Part shown: piece by piece, positions 1 to 11,899 of the stretch
Layout of the letters: each line of letters starts with the position of its first letter
Numbering within the stretch: position 1 is the first letter of the stretch
Source of the DNA: Alentia gelatinosa
Lineage: Eukaryota; Annelida; Polychaeta; Phyllodocida; Polynoidae
Length of the DNA: 64,000 bases
Assembly: GCA_950022655.1 (NCBI GenBank)
Contig: OX465583.1
Span: 31,895,360-31,959,359, forward strand
Reading direction: 5' to 3'
Notes under the pieces: generated by a model
Told to the model about the DNA's origin: nothing
Databases searched by the model: none
The model's input: the letters and a program-made list of their open reading frames with translations, nothing else
Position numbers and translations under genes: made by a program

Positions 1-1169
1 TTTCCTGAAAATCGAATATGATAAGCTCAAAGTATTGGGAAACACATATCTGAATTGATAATTAGGGGTCACGATGCTATGTTAGGATTTAGAGATCACG
101 AAATCAGATGACAACAGAATGCATTGTAGTTCCGCTTGTCTTACTTGGCGGCGCCAATGTCTATAGAATTGTCGCAATGTGGGAGCACAAGTGAACTTGT
201 TGATATCGATTGATTTTGTATATTTAAGCTATGCAAACTGTAATGTGTAAATGCCCCATGTTAAATATCCTGATATTTGGTCATTATGTATTCTTATTTG
301 TTATGAGGAGTTTGTTAAAGATTTCCAAATGTTTGAAGCGATAGAAGACAACACACAGGTTGTTCTCACTGTGCATGCGCGAAATATGTTAATTACCTCT
401 CCACTCCTAATCATAGTCTCTGCTATTTGGAAAGGATGTATATAACAGACATATGACTGGAGAGCAGCCAGTGAGAACACACTCCATATTGTAGTCTCTG
501 TGAATAGCGGAGGCTGCCGTTGATTAATGTCACCTGATCACTTATCCTGTACGCCACCTACATTGCGTACCGATATAAGTACGGCCGAGGTAGGAGAGGA
601 CGGCATCTTTAAGATATACTGCCATAGGTGTATGATAATAGTTATTAACGAAGTTGTTACTCTAGCGTAACACCTTTCTATTGCTTACAGTCAGCTATAT
701 ATCTCAGATTTTATCAATCATCATTCATCGTAGACTTTTCCTCTGACATGGACCCTCGCTTTAAGAGTATGGAACTATGGGAACTACGGGACCAGACCGA
801 AACCCATAAAAAACCAAAGATATTGTATTTCACTATTTTTGCATGGAGACCAACAAAAGCTAAACATATTGTAGCTCTTCTAATGTATGTTTATTCTAAT
901 GTATGCACTTCTATAACTCTCCATGTGATACCAACTATGGATTGAATCTTGACTTTCCCCTATGAAGTCACATGTTAACGAACTGTAAACAAGTAATGAA
1001 ATAAAGCTGCTTTTTAAACAAAAAGAAACTCACCAAAAAGAAACGGGACAGTAATGTAGTGGCTGCAGTGTTCAACTGGCCCAATCAATAACGATGAGCG
1101 TGCTATACATTCTGCCTGTAGGTGGGACCATTAATGAGAACAGGATTGGTTTCCAGAGCCTTGCTTTGG
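1..1169. other. AT-rich non-coding stretch
   Basis: I see no gene, RNA or clear repeat here. The only open frames are short and unlike any protein I recognise. One frame near 748 starts MDPRFK, which resembles the hAT transposase LDPRFK motif, but nothing around it supports that reading. Confidence 0.6.
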
Positions 1170-1450
1170 TCGCGGTCAGTTCCCAGCGACCACACTCTCG
1201 GGAGTCCCCAACTCCCTGCCAAGCTTCCCCACCACTCCTCGTTCTCTCCCCGGGTCCGGCGGCCGTTCTGGGTCACGGACCTGGCGAGCTGCTCCTACCG
1301 GCCGAGGTGGCCCGGGGGCTGGGGACGGGGTGCACCTCCTGGGGTTGGGGGGTGGGGGGTGGGAGGAGCGGCACGCTAACTCCGGACAATGGGTAGAGCC
1401 CTCCGGGATGTGGTGCCGGAGGGACCCGGGAAGAAGTGGCGCACGCAACC
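1170..1450. promoter_or_regulatory. GC/CpG-rich patch with G-run cluster
   Basis: A sharply bounded GC-rich island stands in AT-rich surroundings, with many CpGs around 1230-1330. At 1341-1366 a chain of G runs (GGGG, GGGGGG, GGGGGG, GGG) separated by single T or TT could form a G-quadruplex on the plus strand. Open frames on both strands here are Pro/Gly-rich composition artefacts. A CpG-island promoter is possible, but I see no TATA box and no recognisable adjoining exon. Confidence 0.35.
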
Positions 1451-1582
1451 CCTTTATACCGGTACCCCTCCTGTTTTCTTAACCCTGGTCATTAACTGCA
1501 GCATTGAGCTTGGGATATCGCTACCCACAGGGGCCATAAAGTTACCAGACGGTCTAGTAACTATAAATACTGATGGATGATC

Positions 1583-1648
1583 TCAAAGCTGCTCTTAACT
1601 ACTCAGAGCTGGTCAGAGCCACTTAAAGCTGTTCAGAGCTGCTCACAG
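1583..1648. repeat. 20-bp tandem repeat, about three units
   Basis: AAAGCTGCTC, AGAGCTGGTC and AAAGCTGTTC begin at 1585, 1605 and 1625, giving a clean 20-bp spacing. A further half unit starts at 1635. The vocabulary (AGCTGCTCA, CAGAGCTG) resembles the larger decayed array at 13.5-14.9 kb. Confidence 0.65.
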
Positions 1649-1659
1649 AATACCAGTAT

Positions 1660-4120
1660 GACGTAACACGACCGGGCATAATCATTTATTCGATCCCTGA
1701 AACACTATACAGACTTAAAGAATAGAAACCGTTTCTCATGGGACACATGTCTACTGGCCTCACAAGAAAAATGTATATTATCCAATGATATTTTTTTTCT
1801 CTGTGTAATGAAAGCATGCAACGACGTTCATGTTAATAGAAGCTGACATTTAAGTAGGCATAGGAGAAAGGTAACCATGGCGTTTATTTTGATAAATGAT
1901 AAACACCTTAATGTCTAAGATGTTTCAATGAATAGAGTATTCGTTCACTCTGAGTAAAGTTTTCTGTTTGTTTTATCCAACGACAACCCCGTGGCATAAG
2001 ACAGGGAGATTATATGCCTTTAGGAAACACAGTATCAGAGGGGATTAGACCAACATGTGTCTATGACCAACAGCTGATGTATGGCAGGTATCTAAACAGC
2101 AGGTATATAAAACATATACAATTCGGGGGTCAATATCATGTAATCTAATGATTAAGTACATATACATAGCTTTAGGATGAGATGAGACTAGATTAGTCTA
2201 CCACTGCATAGTGACTGGAAAGTATGTAATAGGTGAGTATAAAACATGGTAGGTTTACAAAAACAAGCCTCATAAAAAGAGGTGAGAATACATGTGAATG
2301 ATATCAAACCAGGAAAGAATGCAAGTCAGAACCTTCAAGACCATTCGCGAGTAAATGGGATTCCCATTGACTGACAACAACTTCAATCGTTTAAGTTTAT
2401 GTCGGTTGGTGGTGGTGCGGCAGGCGATAGGAATCTTTGGTGGAGGCAAAGCATCCCTGTGTTTCGATGCCTACTGACTTATTCTTTTCTATCATCACCA
2501 ATTTAACCAACTACAAAGTCTGGTGACATATTTTGCATTCATCACTACTGAAATTCTTTGGCCTCTATTTTGGTAGTTTCCATTGGGGGATAATTTGTCA
2601 AAAAGTGTCATGAGATCGGCAGTGGTTACCATAAATTCGCCAATGGAAACCCCACTGTAGTAGATCATAGCAGAGGTTCGTCTACAAAATATACAAATGA
2701 TTCATCATTTTTTCGTTCTCTCGATTGAAAAAAAAATCTGCGTTTTCTGTCCGTCGTGGTCGTGACGCGATAGGGGGCATATGCAAATACGCCTCGTCTC
2801 CCTGCCTAAAATACACAACAAATGCTTCAAGAGAACATTGATAACCGGAGGGGATCCTGCTAACAAACCTGATCACCGGTATTACAATGCCCATCTTAAC
2901 TACAGGCCTTTTGGGTGTATTTTAAGGAGGAAACCACTATCATACCCTGCAGCTTGCTTGAATCATCGGATTACGTTTCACTGTGGGCCCCGCTTACATG
3001 TAGCTACCTCATCGGCGGAGCTGATCGAGATGGCGGCGTATAATTGATTGTCAACCTGAGCCTGGGGTTACTTTTTGTGGCCTACTCACAACCACCCGTT
3101 CGCCCTGCCTTGTACTAATAATATCTCATTTCTTGCGCTGATACTACGCTATGACAGTGCTAACTCTACACCCCTTAGCAGCGAGTGCTCAACTATGGCG
3201 CGCAATTTCAGAAAGTTTTAAACCAATTTTACCATGATTTTAATAAATTTAATGTTAATTTCAAATTCTGAATTAACAAGCTTTTGTTTATTTCTTTGCA
3301 AAAGAAAGACTACAGTAGTTTAGCAAAGGTATTGAAGAGCTTCCAATCATATACCATGTGTCACCATACTCCCTGAATTAACTGCTAGTTCTTATAATAC
3401 ATTTAGTGTATGTGATGTTAGTAGATGATGTTGCGGAGTCAAATGAAGGTTTGAGTAAATAAACCATGATTTCAATAACAACTGAAGGGGCATATACAAA
3501 ACTCCAAAATATTTGACGCCCCCACCCCATCAGTGTGCACATACTTTAAGAATGACCTATTTGCAATACCTGTCCGATATCTTGTAAATTTTGTCCAGGA
3601 TCTACTTCATTTATAAACTCGAGACACACAACAATTTTTCATTGGAAGGTGAAGTATCGGATCTACTCGTTTGGCGTCTAGTCGCGAGGTATGGCATCTC
3701 GTCGTAAGACATCATATTGCGCTGTCTAGTTACAGTGCGTCCGATCGTATTGTAATGGATCGTGTGAATTTGTGTACTATGGGTAGTGTACCATGGCACA
3801 GATAGTGGCTTCTTTGATAACTATGTAGACCTATCTATCGAAAGGATCAATATGATATGCAGATTAAGTGACACACCTATATTATGTTTTTTTGGTGACA
3901 TGTTTGGTTATACACGGATTTCTCACCTATACAAGTGATTCATATTGTCCAAGGCAAATTTCCTTCTCTGACGATAAGATATAATTAATGGAGTAGACTG
4001 CACAGACTATACAGCACCCTACATTCTCGGAATAATGTGAAACAAGATGATCAGAAAGCTACCACACGTTTAAGACGGAAGACGAAGATCAACATCCTAT
4101 TATTGATACCATCATTTCAC
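1660..4120. other. Non-coding, no recognisable element
   Basis: AT-rich sequence with short unrelated open frames on both strands. A frame at 2781-3047 (88 codons) is the longest on the plus strand, and I do not recognise its translation. A GAGATGGCGGC string near 3028 fits the YY1 consensus but stands alone. Confidence 0.55.
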
Positions 4121-4145
4121 CTGCATTGAAATTACGTTGACATGC

Positions 4146-4149
4146 ATTG

Positions 4150-4227
<78 letters not shown>

Positions 4228-4231
4228 CAAT
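4146..4231. repeat. 86-bp AT palindrome
   Basis: A long (AT)n run is flanked by ATTGAAATTAT at 4146-4156 and its exact complement ATAATTTCAAT at 4221-4231, so the whole block is self-complementary. CATTGAAATTA also occurs just upstream near 4124. Such sequences can extrude as cruciforms. The isoleucine/tyrosine-alternating frames across it are repeat artefacts. Confidence 0.9.
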
Positions 4232-4539
4232 TACATATGGAACTGATCGATTGGATTCCCTTCTCCAATCTTTACATCTTAGGGACTTGAGTTTCGTTGA
4301 AATTTCATTGAGTATTGATATGTCAAAGCTACCCACCCACGACTTGTCTATCGACATAGGAACTATTGTATTAGGAGATGAAACACTGGGACAGGCGGCT
4401 CTATTGGAGCTGTAGTAAATGCGACTACCACCTGTTAATCTCATTCTTATTCCCATAACTCTCATGGATTGCGCATATCTAGCATTCAATTCTTTCGGGG
4501 TAAAATCCTGAGATAACGATAGGACATCTTTACAACACT

Positions 4540-4690
4540 ATAAAGTAGAACTCCGCGTAAGGGGTGCCCCCTACGTTCCGGGCAAAAGTGTCCCCCGGTT
4601 ACACGAAGTAAAATTAAGCACCTAATACAAGGAACCGTTCCGAGTAAAGATGACCCCTACACGAGGTGGCTCCCTTACACGGGTGTCCCT
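4540..4690 (+). mobile_element. pogo/Tigger-like transposon end, copy 1
   Basis: The block opens with TAAAGTAGAACTCCGCGTAA and continues with CGTTCCGGGCAAAAGTGTCC, then GGTTACACG and CCTTACACGGGTGTCC. The layout of AGTAGAAC followed by repeated CGTAAG/TTACACGGG phrases is how pogo/Tigger-type termini look. The same phrases recur at 41645-41715 and 42266-42366 in the same orientation. No transposase is seen. The family assignment is inference from the terminal style. Confidence 0.5.
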
Positions 4691-5497
4691 TCAATGTTGT
4701 TCTAATGCACTCAGTAGCCGAATCCATGAAGTATACGCATATTCCTCAAATTTTACCCCTGCCCACATTTTATACGCAATATATGAAAAAGAGAGATGCA
4801 AGCATAATTAAACAAAATCGTTCAGCCAATCTAACTGCGAATGTATTTTTATTCCACTGTGCCCTTCACTATTTCAATGACCTCTATTAGATATTATGAA
4901 TGAAGGAATTAATGGATTAGTTCGTATTTTATGCGTGAATCAATTAATAAATGGTTAACACTATAGCCAAAGCCCTATCACTACAGCCGAGATAATGTGT
5001 GGAAATAATTATACACACATCTCCAAGTATATATACTAAACCACTATTGAATCTTACAAAGAACTATTGATAATTGCTTTGTGAATTTTCTATAACAACT
5101 AGTTGATAAATCACGTGAGATAAGGTCTAAAATAACGCAGCCTCTAGCGCTACAGGGTTAAAGCAGGACCGCTGGTGAGGTAGGTGCAATGCGCCATACA
5201 CTAATCCCTCTTTCTGTACTACTCACGCCAGCCATTTACCTCTGGGCGAGGGTCGCGGCGGGTGGAGGGGTTGGGGGTGAAGGAGAATATAGACGGTAGA
5301 CATGCCAAACACCTGTAACTAGGGCCCAACTGGCAAGGCGGGTGGATTGTAAACTAGGGTTGATCGTACGATCATCACCGTGCGAAAATATTGACTCGAC
5401 GATGCATGCCTGGTAACGAGACGAATCTTAGCTCGTTCCGTTCACTGGCGGCAACACCTGGACACGCACGTGTTTAAAACCTGGCACTATGTCCGCT
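4691..5497. other. Non-coding, partly GC-rich
   Basis: I see no gene. A GC-richer section lies at about 5220-5480, with a CACGTG E-box at about 5468. It is too weak to call a promoter. Confidence 0.5.
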
Positions 5498-5700
5498 AAC
5501 ACTCAGGTGGTTATCATGTATGGCTGCAGTGTGCTCTTCTTATCATCTAATGAATATCTATCTTTGTATATTTCATAATAAGGGTGGTTGGTGGTTTTCA
5601 GGTGATATGCGCTACCTACATGTTTATAATATAACACTGAGGTGTTGATCGTGTATGACCGCAGCGTTTTCTTTGTATCATTTAAAGGTTTATCGTACAG
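5498..5700 (+). repeat. Direct repeat of ~66 bp, 135 bp apart
   Basis: AACACTCAGGTGGTTATCAT at 5498 is matched by AACACTGAGGTGTTGATCGT at 5633. Similarity continues through TGTATG, GCAG, TCTT, TATCAT and a final TATC. Two diverged copies of a ~135-bp tandem unit explain this. A third copy is not clear. Confidence 0.6.
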
Positions 5701-6167
5701 TGATCCTTAAAATGCGAAACCCATGTCATTTTCCCAGGATGACCTCAAAATGTTGTAGAACTTGTAAATAGAGGTCAACTTGTTCGTCATTTTGTTACTT
5801 ATTAGAATAAGTCATAACAAAACCAGTTTGAAATGATAGTTTTCAACATGCAAAACACACCTAGGTGAGGCGACTAAGAATTGCACAATATGCCTTTAGT
5901 GAGTAATCATATTATTCTCCTTCAGTTGGGTTTGGAGGTTACACTCCATGATAACATAGTGGGCCCTTTCTGGTTAATATAAAAATTGAAGATAAAGGAA
6001 TACTCCATAGCGCATTAGTATATCAGGCCTAAAACATGCCCAAAATTACTGAGGAATATTACGGAATTATCTATTGAGGATTTAACGGGTTATTGACGAG
6101 TTTTCTCCTATACATACATAAGAATGAAACAGTACTTGCCTAAGATTTAATTGACTATATAAGAAGT
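5701..6167. other. Non-coding, no recognisable element
   Basis: AT-rich sequence in which I see no gene and no repeat structure. Confidence 0.5.
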
Positions 6168-6560
6168 TGACCGTGGGGTGCATCTCTGAATCGCTCTCGT
6201 CCATAGACGGGTCAATATATGTGTGTATTAGGGTGAGCTGTGGTTATTGCAATCGTTTTCATTTGAATAGGACAGTGGGACACATCGTTTAATGACCCTC
6301 GTCCATAGCTTACGGAAGGATATATCCATATGCTTGGGTATTATGGGTTATTATTAGTGGTCATTGCACTTGTATTTATCCGTCGTGGACAAAAGGGGCA
6401 TATATGTATTAATAGCTCTAATCCATAGATTACAGAATGAGAGGTCAGACAGTACACATGTGCTGTTAGAGTTATCAGCGGTCATTGTCCTTGTTCATAT
6501 CAGTCGCGGAGCATGTCCATCCCATAGGTATATCTGTCCTAATGGTCAGGTGGTAGTCAT
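6168..6560 (+). repeat. ~120-bp satellite, about 3.3 diverged units
   Basis: CTCGTCCATAG at 6196, CTCGTCCATAGCTTACGG at 6298 and CTAATCCATAGATTACAG at 6418 mark successive units. Each is followed by GTGGTTATT, then a GTCATTG/TTATTGCA phrase, then CGTGGAC-type sequence. Spacing is 102 and 120 bp. The end of a preceding partial unit is visible at 6168-6195. The 79-codon frame at 6364 lies across units and is not treated as a gene. Confidence 0.75.
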
Positions 6561-6839
6561 CTGCTGCCTTTCGAGCAGGATCAAAGGATGTGACCAGGTG
6601 TAGGGGCGGTGTCCGGTATCCAGGTCATCAGCCCCACTAAGAACCCCGCGCCTGCCCCTCACAACAGTCCCCACATTGAAAGGTCAGCACTCCTTTCAAG
6701 ACGTGTCCGTGTGGAGGATAAGAGATGAACCTGCTGTCCAAATCTCCAGCTATATTTTTCACCACGAACCTCTATCCAGCCCCTTATAACCCTATCCATT
6801 GTACGTCCGTTAGACCTCGTTCGGGCCCGCCTGTCCATC

Positions 6840-7560
6840 CTTTGCCTTCCCTTTCGTCTTTTTCGCTTAATTCTCTGTCTAGCCTTTTTGTCCCATTTCT
6901 CCCTCATACATTTTTAATTTAATTCCCACCCCCTACATACGGTCTCCTATAATATCATATTCTATCACTATTCGACTTCTCTTCTTCTCATCTTGCTTTA
7001 TATTAAAATTCCTCACTCTCTTCTCGACCAATTTCTCATTCTTTTTCAGTTATCATTCCTCGTCCTCCCCTGCACATTATTTCCCCACTTACATTACCCC
7101 TTCGTTCTAATTCCGGTGCGCTCCTTCTGCTCTCTTGCTTTTTTTGCCTCCTGCCGTATGTTCCGCCAAACCGCCCTCCCCTGCCCCTCTATACCTCGCT
7201 CCTTCCCCTCACTCCTCTATACCTTCCTCTGTACCTCCCTGACACTATACCTCACTCCTATCCTTCCCTCCGTCTATATCTTCCTCCCTCTGTACTTTTC
7301 TCCTCCCCTGTATGTTAATCTATACCTCCTTTCCTATCTCTGCCCCACCCTCACCCTCCCTCCATACCTCGCCTCTTACTAATTCCTCCCTCTAGATACT
7401 CCTTCCCTTATCATCATCTCTATCTTCTTCCCTCTATACCTGCCTCCCTCCTTTCTCACTTTACACCTGCCTACCTTTATACCGTCCTCCCTCCCTCTTT
7501 CTTCCCTTCTCTACACCCTTCTATCCCTCTGTATCTCACTCTATATATACTGTCGTGTTC
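6840..7560 (+). repeat. Long polypyrimidine tract with CTNTACC repeats
   Basis: Over roughly 700 bp the plus strand is almost entirely C and T. From about 7185 a phrase like CTCTATACCTC or CTCTGTACCTC recurs every 12-28 bp, interleaved with CCTTCCCTCC. This is a decayed minisatellite or expanded pyrimidine tract. The 129-codon Leu/Pro/Ser-rich frame at 6993-7382 is a composition artefact. Strand-asymmetric tracts of this kind can form triplex DNA. Confidence 0.75.
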
Positions 7561-10030
7561 TAGACCTTCCACACCCACCCACCCTCATCCCTACCCCGGT
7601 TCGTACAGATTTTTTCTTTGGGTTCTGCAGGCCTCCGTCTGTTCCCCTCTCAAGCTTTCCCTGTCAATGGATGCAGCTAGATAACAAGCGAAACTGATAC
7701 GGCTCTGCCGCGCCGCCATATCTAATGAGTGCCAGCGACGTGGTTGTCTTTAAAAGACAGCTGCAGACTGAGGGGTGGTCGTCAGCTGGCCTTAATGCAC
7801 AACCAACATGCATGCGGAGTATTCTACTCCACCCCCACCCTCAACCCACCCCCACGCGGGACCACAAGCCTCATCTTTCTACATTCACCCAGGGAAAAAC
7901 TACACCCCCCCATTCCAGCAGTGGGGCTAAAATACATTGATGTGATTGTGATGTGGTTCGGTAAATACAGTCATAAGTAATTAATTTTATAGAAACCGTG
8001 TGATATATATGTTAAATTCTACTTTTCATGTTTCCTTTTATTTCTCATTCGATAGAATTAATCACTGCGTACTGGAACGGGATACAGAGTTCATTCATGG
8101 ATCCTCTACAGCTTATTGGTTTACATTATAAGAAACCTAATGTAGGGTTCCCAGTTGGAGTCGAAAAAAAGTGTAAATATTTTTTCATGTGGAATTTGCC
8201 ACTTCAGAGAGACCAGGAAATCATGCAAATCACATCGGTGTATGCCACAGCATTGCGATGCTGATTTGTGTGGAAGTTTAAAAGAGTTATATTCATGAGG
8301 CTCAATCGATGTTATCTTTGTTTCACACAAGGAACATGATTTCATATGCTGAAAATGAAAGTGTAGATGTCCATGCAAAAGTGGAAATCTCTGGCCAATC
8401 AATACAAAGCATCCTCTACCGTCGTACCTCAACTCTTCTCTGCTACAGACCATGCAGCACATGACCGATGATGATAAATCAGGTCACAATCATAGCTCTG
8501 TCCCCACAGGCATCTCTCAACATGCCGTCATCGAAACAAAACTCAATTTCCCTGCTGTAATGAAGGTATGCTCTGGGCTGCTAGTTTCTCCCCCGTTCTC
8601 TGTGACCCTCACATCCCCCACTATCCTTTTCCTCCATCAGGACTATATGCTAAATGAAAGGTTCAGCAGAACTGAATAACTATACTGACCCTTGTAATAT
8701 GGATAAAGACACAGATCCTTCATTAGCAATCTGGTTGAGTAGAGTCGTTTGTGCTTTTCGCCAAAGCAACTGACAGGATTATCTCATAGGGAAAGTACTG
8801 ACTTGTATAGAAAAAGTGCACGACTAAAAACTACAAAGCTGAGTTCTATAAAAATTGAAGAGTGCAATGATCCCTAATGATAAAAATTAATGAGGATAAG
8901 AAATGACTGTATGGGTGACTACAATTAGGAAAGATGTTGGTACTAATCCAAGTTTAGTTAACTAGGGTTCCAAATACTGACTTCACCTAATAGGTTTTCT
9001 ACATCTGCTTGGGCATTACAGACCATGATTCCCCAGATTGGATCTTGTCTAATGGTGCTGCAATCTTAACTCTTTGGCATAAGCAAAAGGTTTAACAGAT
9101 GTATCAGTGGTCTAAATACATTTTTCAACTTGCTTAAATCACGATCGTAGTATTACAGAATACCTCTTTGTTGATCACGACGTGAATTCATACAAATGTA
9201 CTGCTATTTTGTTCCTTTTACGGCAAAAAAGCCATTGTGACTACATGAAGGATTAGACTATTTTCCAGGCTAGTCTAACCAAACGAAGTAATGGGAAAGC
9301 ATTATGGGCATGAATAATCGGGGCACACGCCATCAATACAGCATCTATGCTATCCATAGAGATGCATAAATGCGTTTTCCGCTTCATTGACTTGTATACA
9401 GATTTTTGCTGCCATCCAGAAAAAGGCTTTAAAGAACCTATTTAATAATCGGCAGCACTAAAGTCACAGATTGAAAGTAATTGCATTTTCTAAAAGCAAT
9501 CGAAGATAATCCAATTTAAAGGAGAATTGTGAGGGCATGGCTGGTGATTCATATACTTCACTTAGATCCTTACTTCCACCATTATGAAGAACACACAGGA
9601 CGGAGGCAGCAAATTAAATATCCTTTGGTCAAACAGAAACGAGGTCTTATGTCCATAAATTTACCAATTGAAACAGATTTTCTTTTCAGAAGGAATATAT
9701 TAGATCTAATAAAATGAATGTTTAAGGTCGGAGCCGGAGCATGTAGCTGTTATCCATAGGTCTTTCAAGCCCGGTGCATCGAAATGTTTTGATATAATCT
9801 AAAGTTAGTCCCTTACTATCATAAAGTAATCAAGGAACTAAACGTCTAATACATACCCTCTCCCCGCACAGATTATCATCTTATTTCTATCACGGATGAC
9901 CTAAAATTCCCAACAAAACATCAAGGGCCAAACCCGTGGTAATCCAAAATAGCCGCTGAATCCGCATCACCCGGGTCGCACTACTTGCCCCTGCTTCAAC
10001 CAGAGGGCAACCAACAGGGGTCGCTAGGGC
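7561..10030. other. Non-coding, no gene recognised
   Basis: AT-rich. A minus-strand frame of 113 codons (8121-8462) is the longest, with no recognisable domain. ATGTGGAATTTGCCACTTCA at 8187 has a near-copy at 13946 (a dispersed repeat). A short hairpin, TTAGACTA at 9253 with TAGTCTAA at 9271, is the only other structure seen. Confidence 0.5.
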
Positions 10031-10265
10031 CTTTATTTTGGGTCGGACACCCGGGGACGCATGCACACAGGGGTCCTATCGCCGAGACGCAGCGTCCCTA
10101 CATCACGCACCCGACGCGCACCCCGACTTCCGGCGTCCTGGGCTGACGCCGGAGCGGGTCACATGATTCACGCGCAGTTCTGTTCTCCACCGATAGGTGG
10201 CTGGCACGCAACTGCGCATGCGCGGCGTCGCACGCACACCGAAACAGGGAAAAGGAGTGGGATGA
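10031..10265. promoter_or_regulatory. CpG-rich promoter-like patch with perfect NRF1 site
   Basis: A CpG-dense patch contains the NRF1 palindrome GCGCATGCGC at 10214-10223, a second ACGCATGCAC at about 10058, and a CCACCGATAGGTGG inverted repeat near 10188. It stands sharply against AT-rich flanks. Open frames crossing it (10061 plus, 10103 minus) are Arg/Ala/Pro-rich from composition. NRF1 sites in CpG islands are typical of animal housekeeping promoters. No exon can be assigned. Confidence 0.45.
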
Positions 10266-10569
10266 CTTTCAGCGTCGTGTCCCTTCCCATTGTGAGTAAT
10301 TAGAAGACACCCTTCAATCATTCCGCTGTTATTTGATCTGATTTTCTGCTCGCTTTTACCTGTCAACTGGAAGAGAGGATCTTAGTAGTCACATATACTA
10401 TGGATGTTTTCTGCCAGTTATTTGTTTAGTTTTAGAAACGTTGCTTATTGATGAAATAATTCGCTTGCAAAATATGCGATTTTTCAATTACGTTGCCGAG
10501 TAAGTAGTACAACACAGAAGTAGGGATGGCGACAAACATGCTTGGGAAAATAGGGAATGTCAAAGACAA

Positions 10570-10635
10570 TAGTGGCCGTCCATAAATGACGTCATGCAGT
10601 GGGGGGGGGGGGGGGGGAGGTGGGTAGGGGGTTCC
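10570..10635 (+). mobile_element. MITE end (GGCCGTCCATAAA family), copy 1, with poly-G
   Basis: GTGGCCGTCCATAAATGACG at 10572 runs into an ATGACGTCAT palindrome (10586-10595) and then 17 G residues at 10601-10617. GGCCATCCATAAAG followed by GTGGGGG at 55601 is the same pattern. From general experience, GGCCGTCCATAAA...ACGTCA termini followed by G/C runs are common MITE ends in invertebrate genomes. No matching opposite end is visible nearby. Confidence 0.45.
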
Positions 10636-10639
10636 CACG

Positions 10640-11364
10640 ACCAACAAAGGAAAAGGTATATGGCAGGAGGCTGTCAAAATAACATGAAGTCATTCATATT
10701 TAAAAATCATGACTTTCAACAAAGTTTGGGGCAAATAATCGAATACAATCTATTACGGGATTCTATTGTGCCACAACCCCTAGGACTTCAATGGTGAATC
10801 AATGAATAACTGCTAGGTCAAATGATGAAATGACAGGGGATTACATTGCAGGGTTGCACATGGGTACTCAGGATGAATGAGGTTGGCACTTACAGGAACA
10901 ACAGGAGGGTGAGTGAGTAGAGGCAGAGATCCACCATTCTTACAGCTGTAACAGCAGCACTAACAGCCTAGTCCTTTCAAATTCTTGTTCCCTGCTAATA
11001 AGTTGCTGCAGGTCGTGTCTGCTCTCAATGTTGGCCTCGGCCCGGGTCTTTCTTGAAACCTCAACAACCAGCCATTTTATCCTCACTCATCCTCTTTGTC
11101 CCTCATCATCCACCAATCATCCCTCACCACGTCAGATGGTTAGTCAGGATGCCTAGAAGCGCTGGACACTCTTTTGATCCAAACATGCTCCTTGCACTTT
11201 GGTACCTCCAGTCTTCATTGTTGAACTTTGTTATCTCATCCCTGATATTTTTTCTCTATAGACTTAACTCGTATCCAACGCCCATGAGATATTTAGGAAA
11301 ATATCCAATGGGGGATTATGCCACACATGTCAACCAACAGTCAATGTGATGGGTGAGATAAATT
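10640..11364. other. Non-coding, no recognisable element
   Basis: I see no gene or repeat. A 98-codon frame at 11053-11349 has no recognisable domain. Confidence 0.5.
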
Positions 11365-11509
11365 CAGAAACCCATTCAAGTTTAGGTTAGGAGCTCAATC
11401 CCATTTTGCTTGAATCTTTACGTAATTCAAGCGCTTCGCATTGTGAATTACTATGCGATTCAAACTCGATGGGATACAAGCTCTGACCCTAAACCTTCAT
11501 AGGTTTCCT
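11365..11509. mobile_element. Fold-back element with ~65-nt arms
   Basis: The left arm (11365-11429) and right arm (11444-11509) pair over about 65 nt around a 14-nt loop. Pairing blocks from outside in are AAACCC/GGTTT, AAGTTTAGG/CCTAAACCTT, GAGCT/AGCTC, ATCCCAT/ATGGGAT, TTGAATC/GATTCAA and GTAATTCA/TGAATTAC, with small mismatches between. It could be a small fold-back MITE or a structured RNA. No target duplication is obvious. Confidence 0.7.
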
Positions 11510-11899
11510 CTTTATTAACGAACATATTCGGTGATGCCACGTATCCGGTGAGAACTGTTAAAGATACATTGATACTAATGAATAAACTTCTAATTTTGAA
11601 TACATAAAACCACTTGTCCTAGGATAGCGAAGAATGATTCACAATGTTTCACAATATTTTGTCCTTCATAATCAAGATTGATATCGGTTATATAACAATA
11701 TGTACCTGAATGAGGGCTGCTATCTTACACTTGTAACCGCGCGGCATCTATTCACTTTCTGCTCACTCTTGACACTCATCACTTTACGCCATAACAACAA
11801 AAACGCTTCAGGGAAGAAGGAATGGGGAGTAGATGCAGTGTGTGTGGAGGGAGGGGGCGCACGCATCGACAGTCTTCATGAGATGTACAGGAAGTGTGT

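Noticed and set aside
748..945. MDPRFKSMELW reading, resembling the hAT transposase LDPRFK motif
   Set aside because: Only a six-residue resemblance. Upstream and downstream codons lack the rest of the hAT C-terminal dimerisation domain.
4112..4489. 125-codon and 92-codon frames through the AT block
   Set aside because: Most of each frame is an alternating Ile/Tyr product of the (AT)n repeat.
6993..7382. 129-codon hydrophobic frame that looks like a membrane protein
   Set aside because: It lies in a polypyrimidine tract that gives Leu/Ser/Pro/Phe codons and few stops.
8121..8462. 113-codon minus-strand frame as a gene
   Set aside because: No domain recognised. Part of it overlaps a dispersed repeat shared with 13.9 kb.
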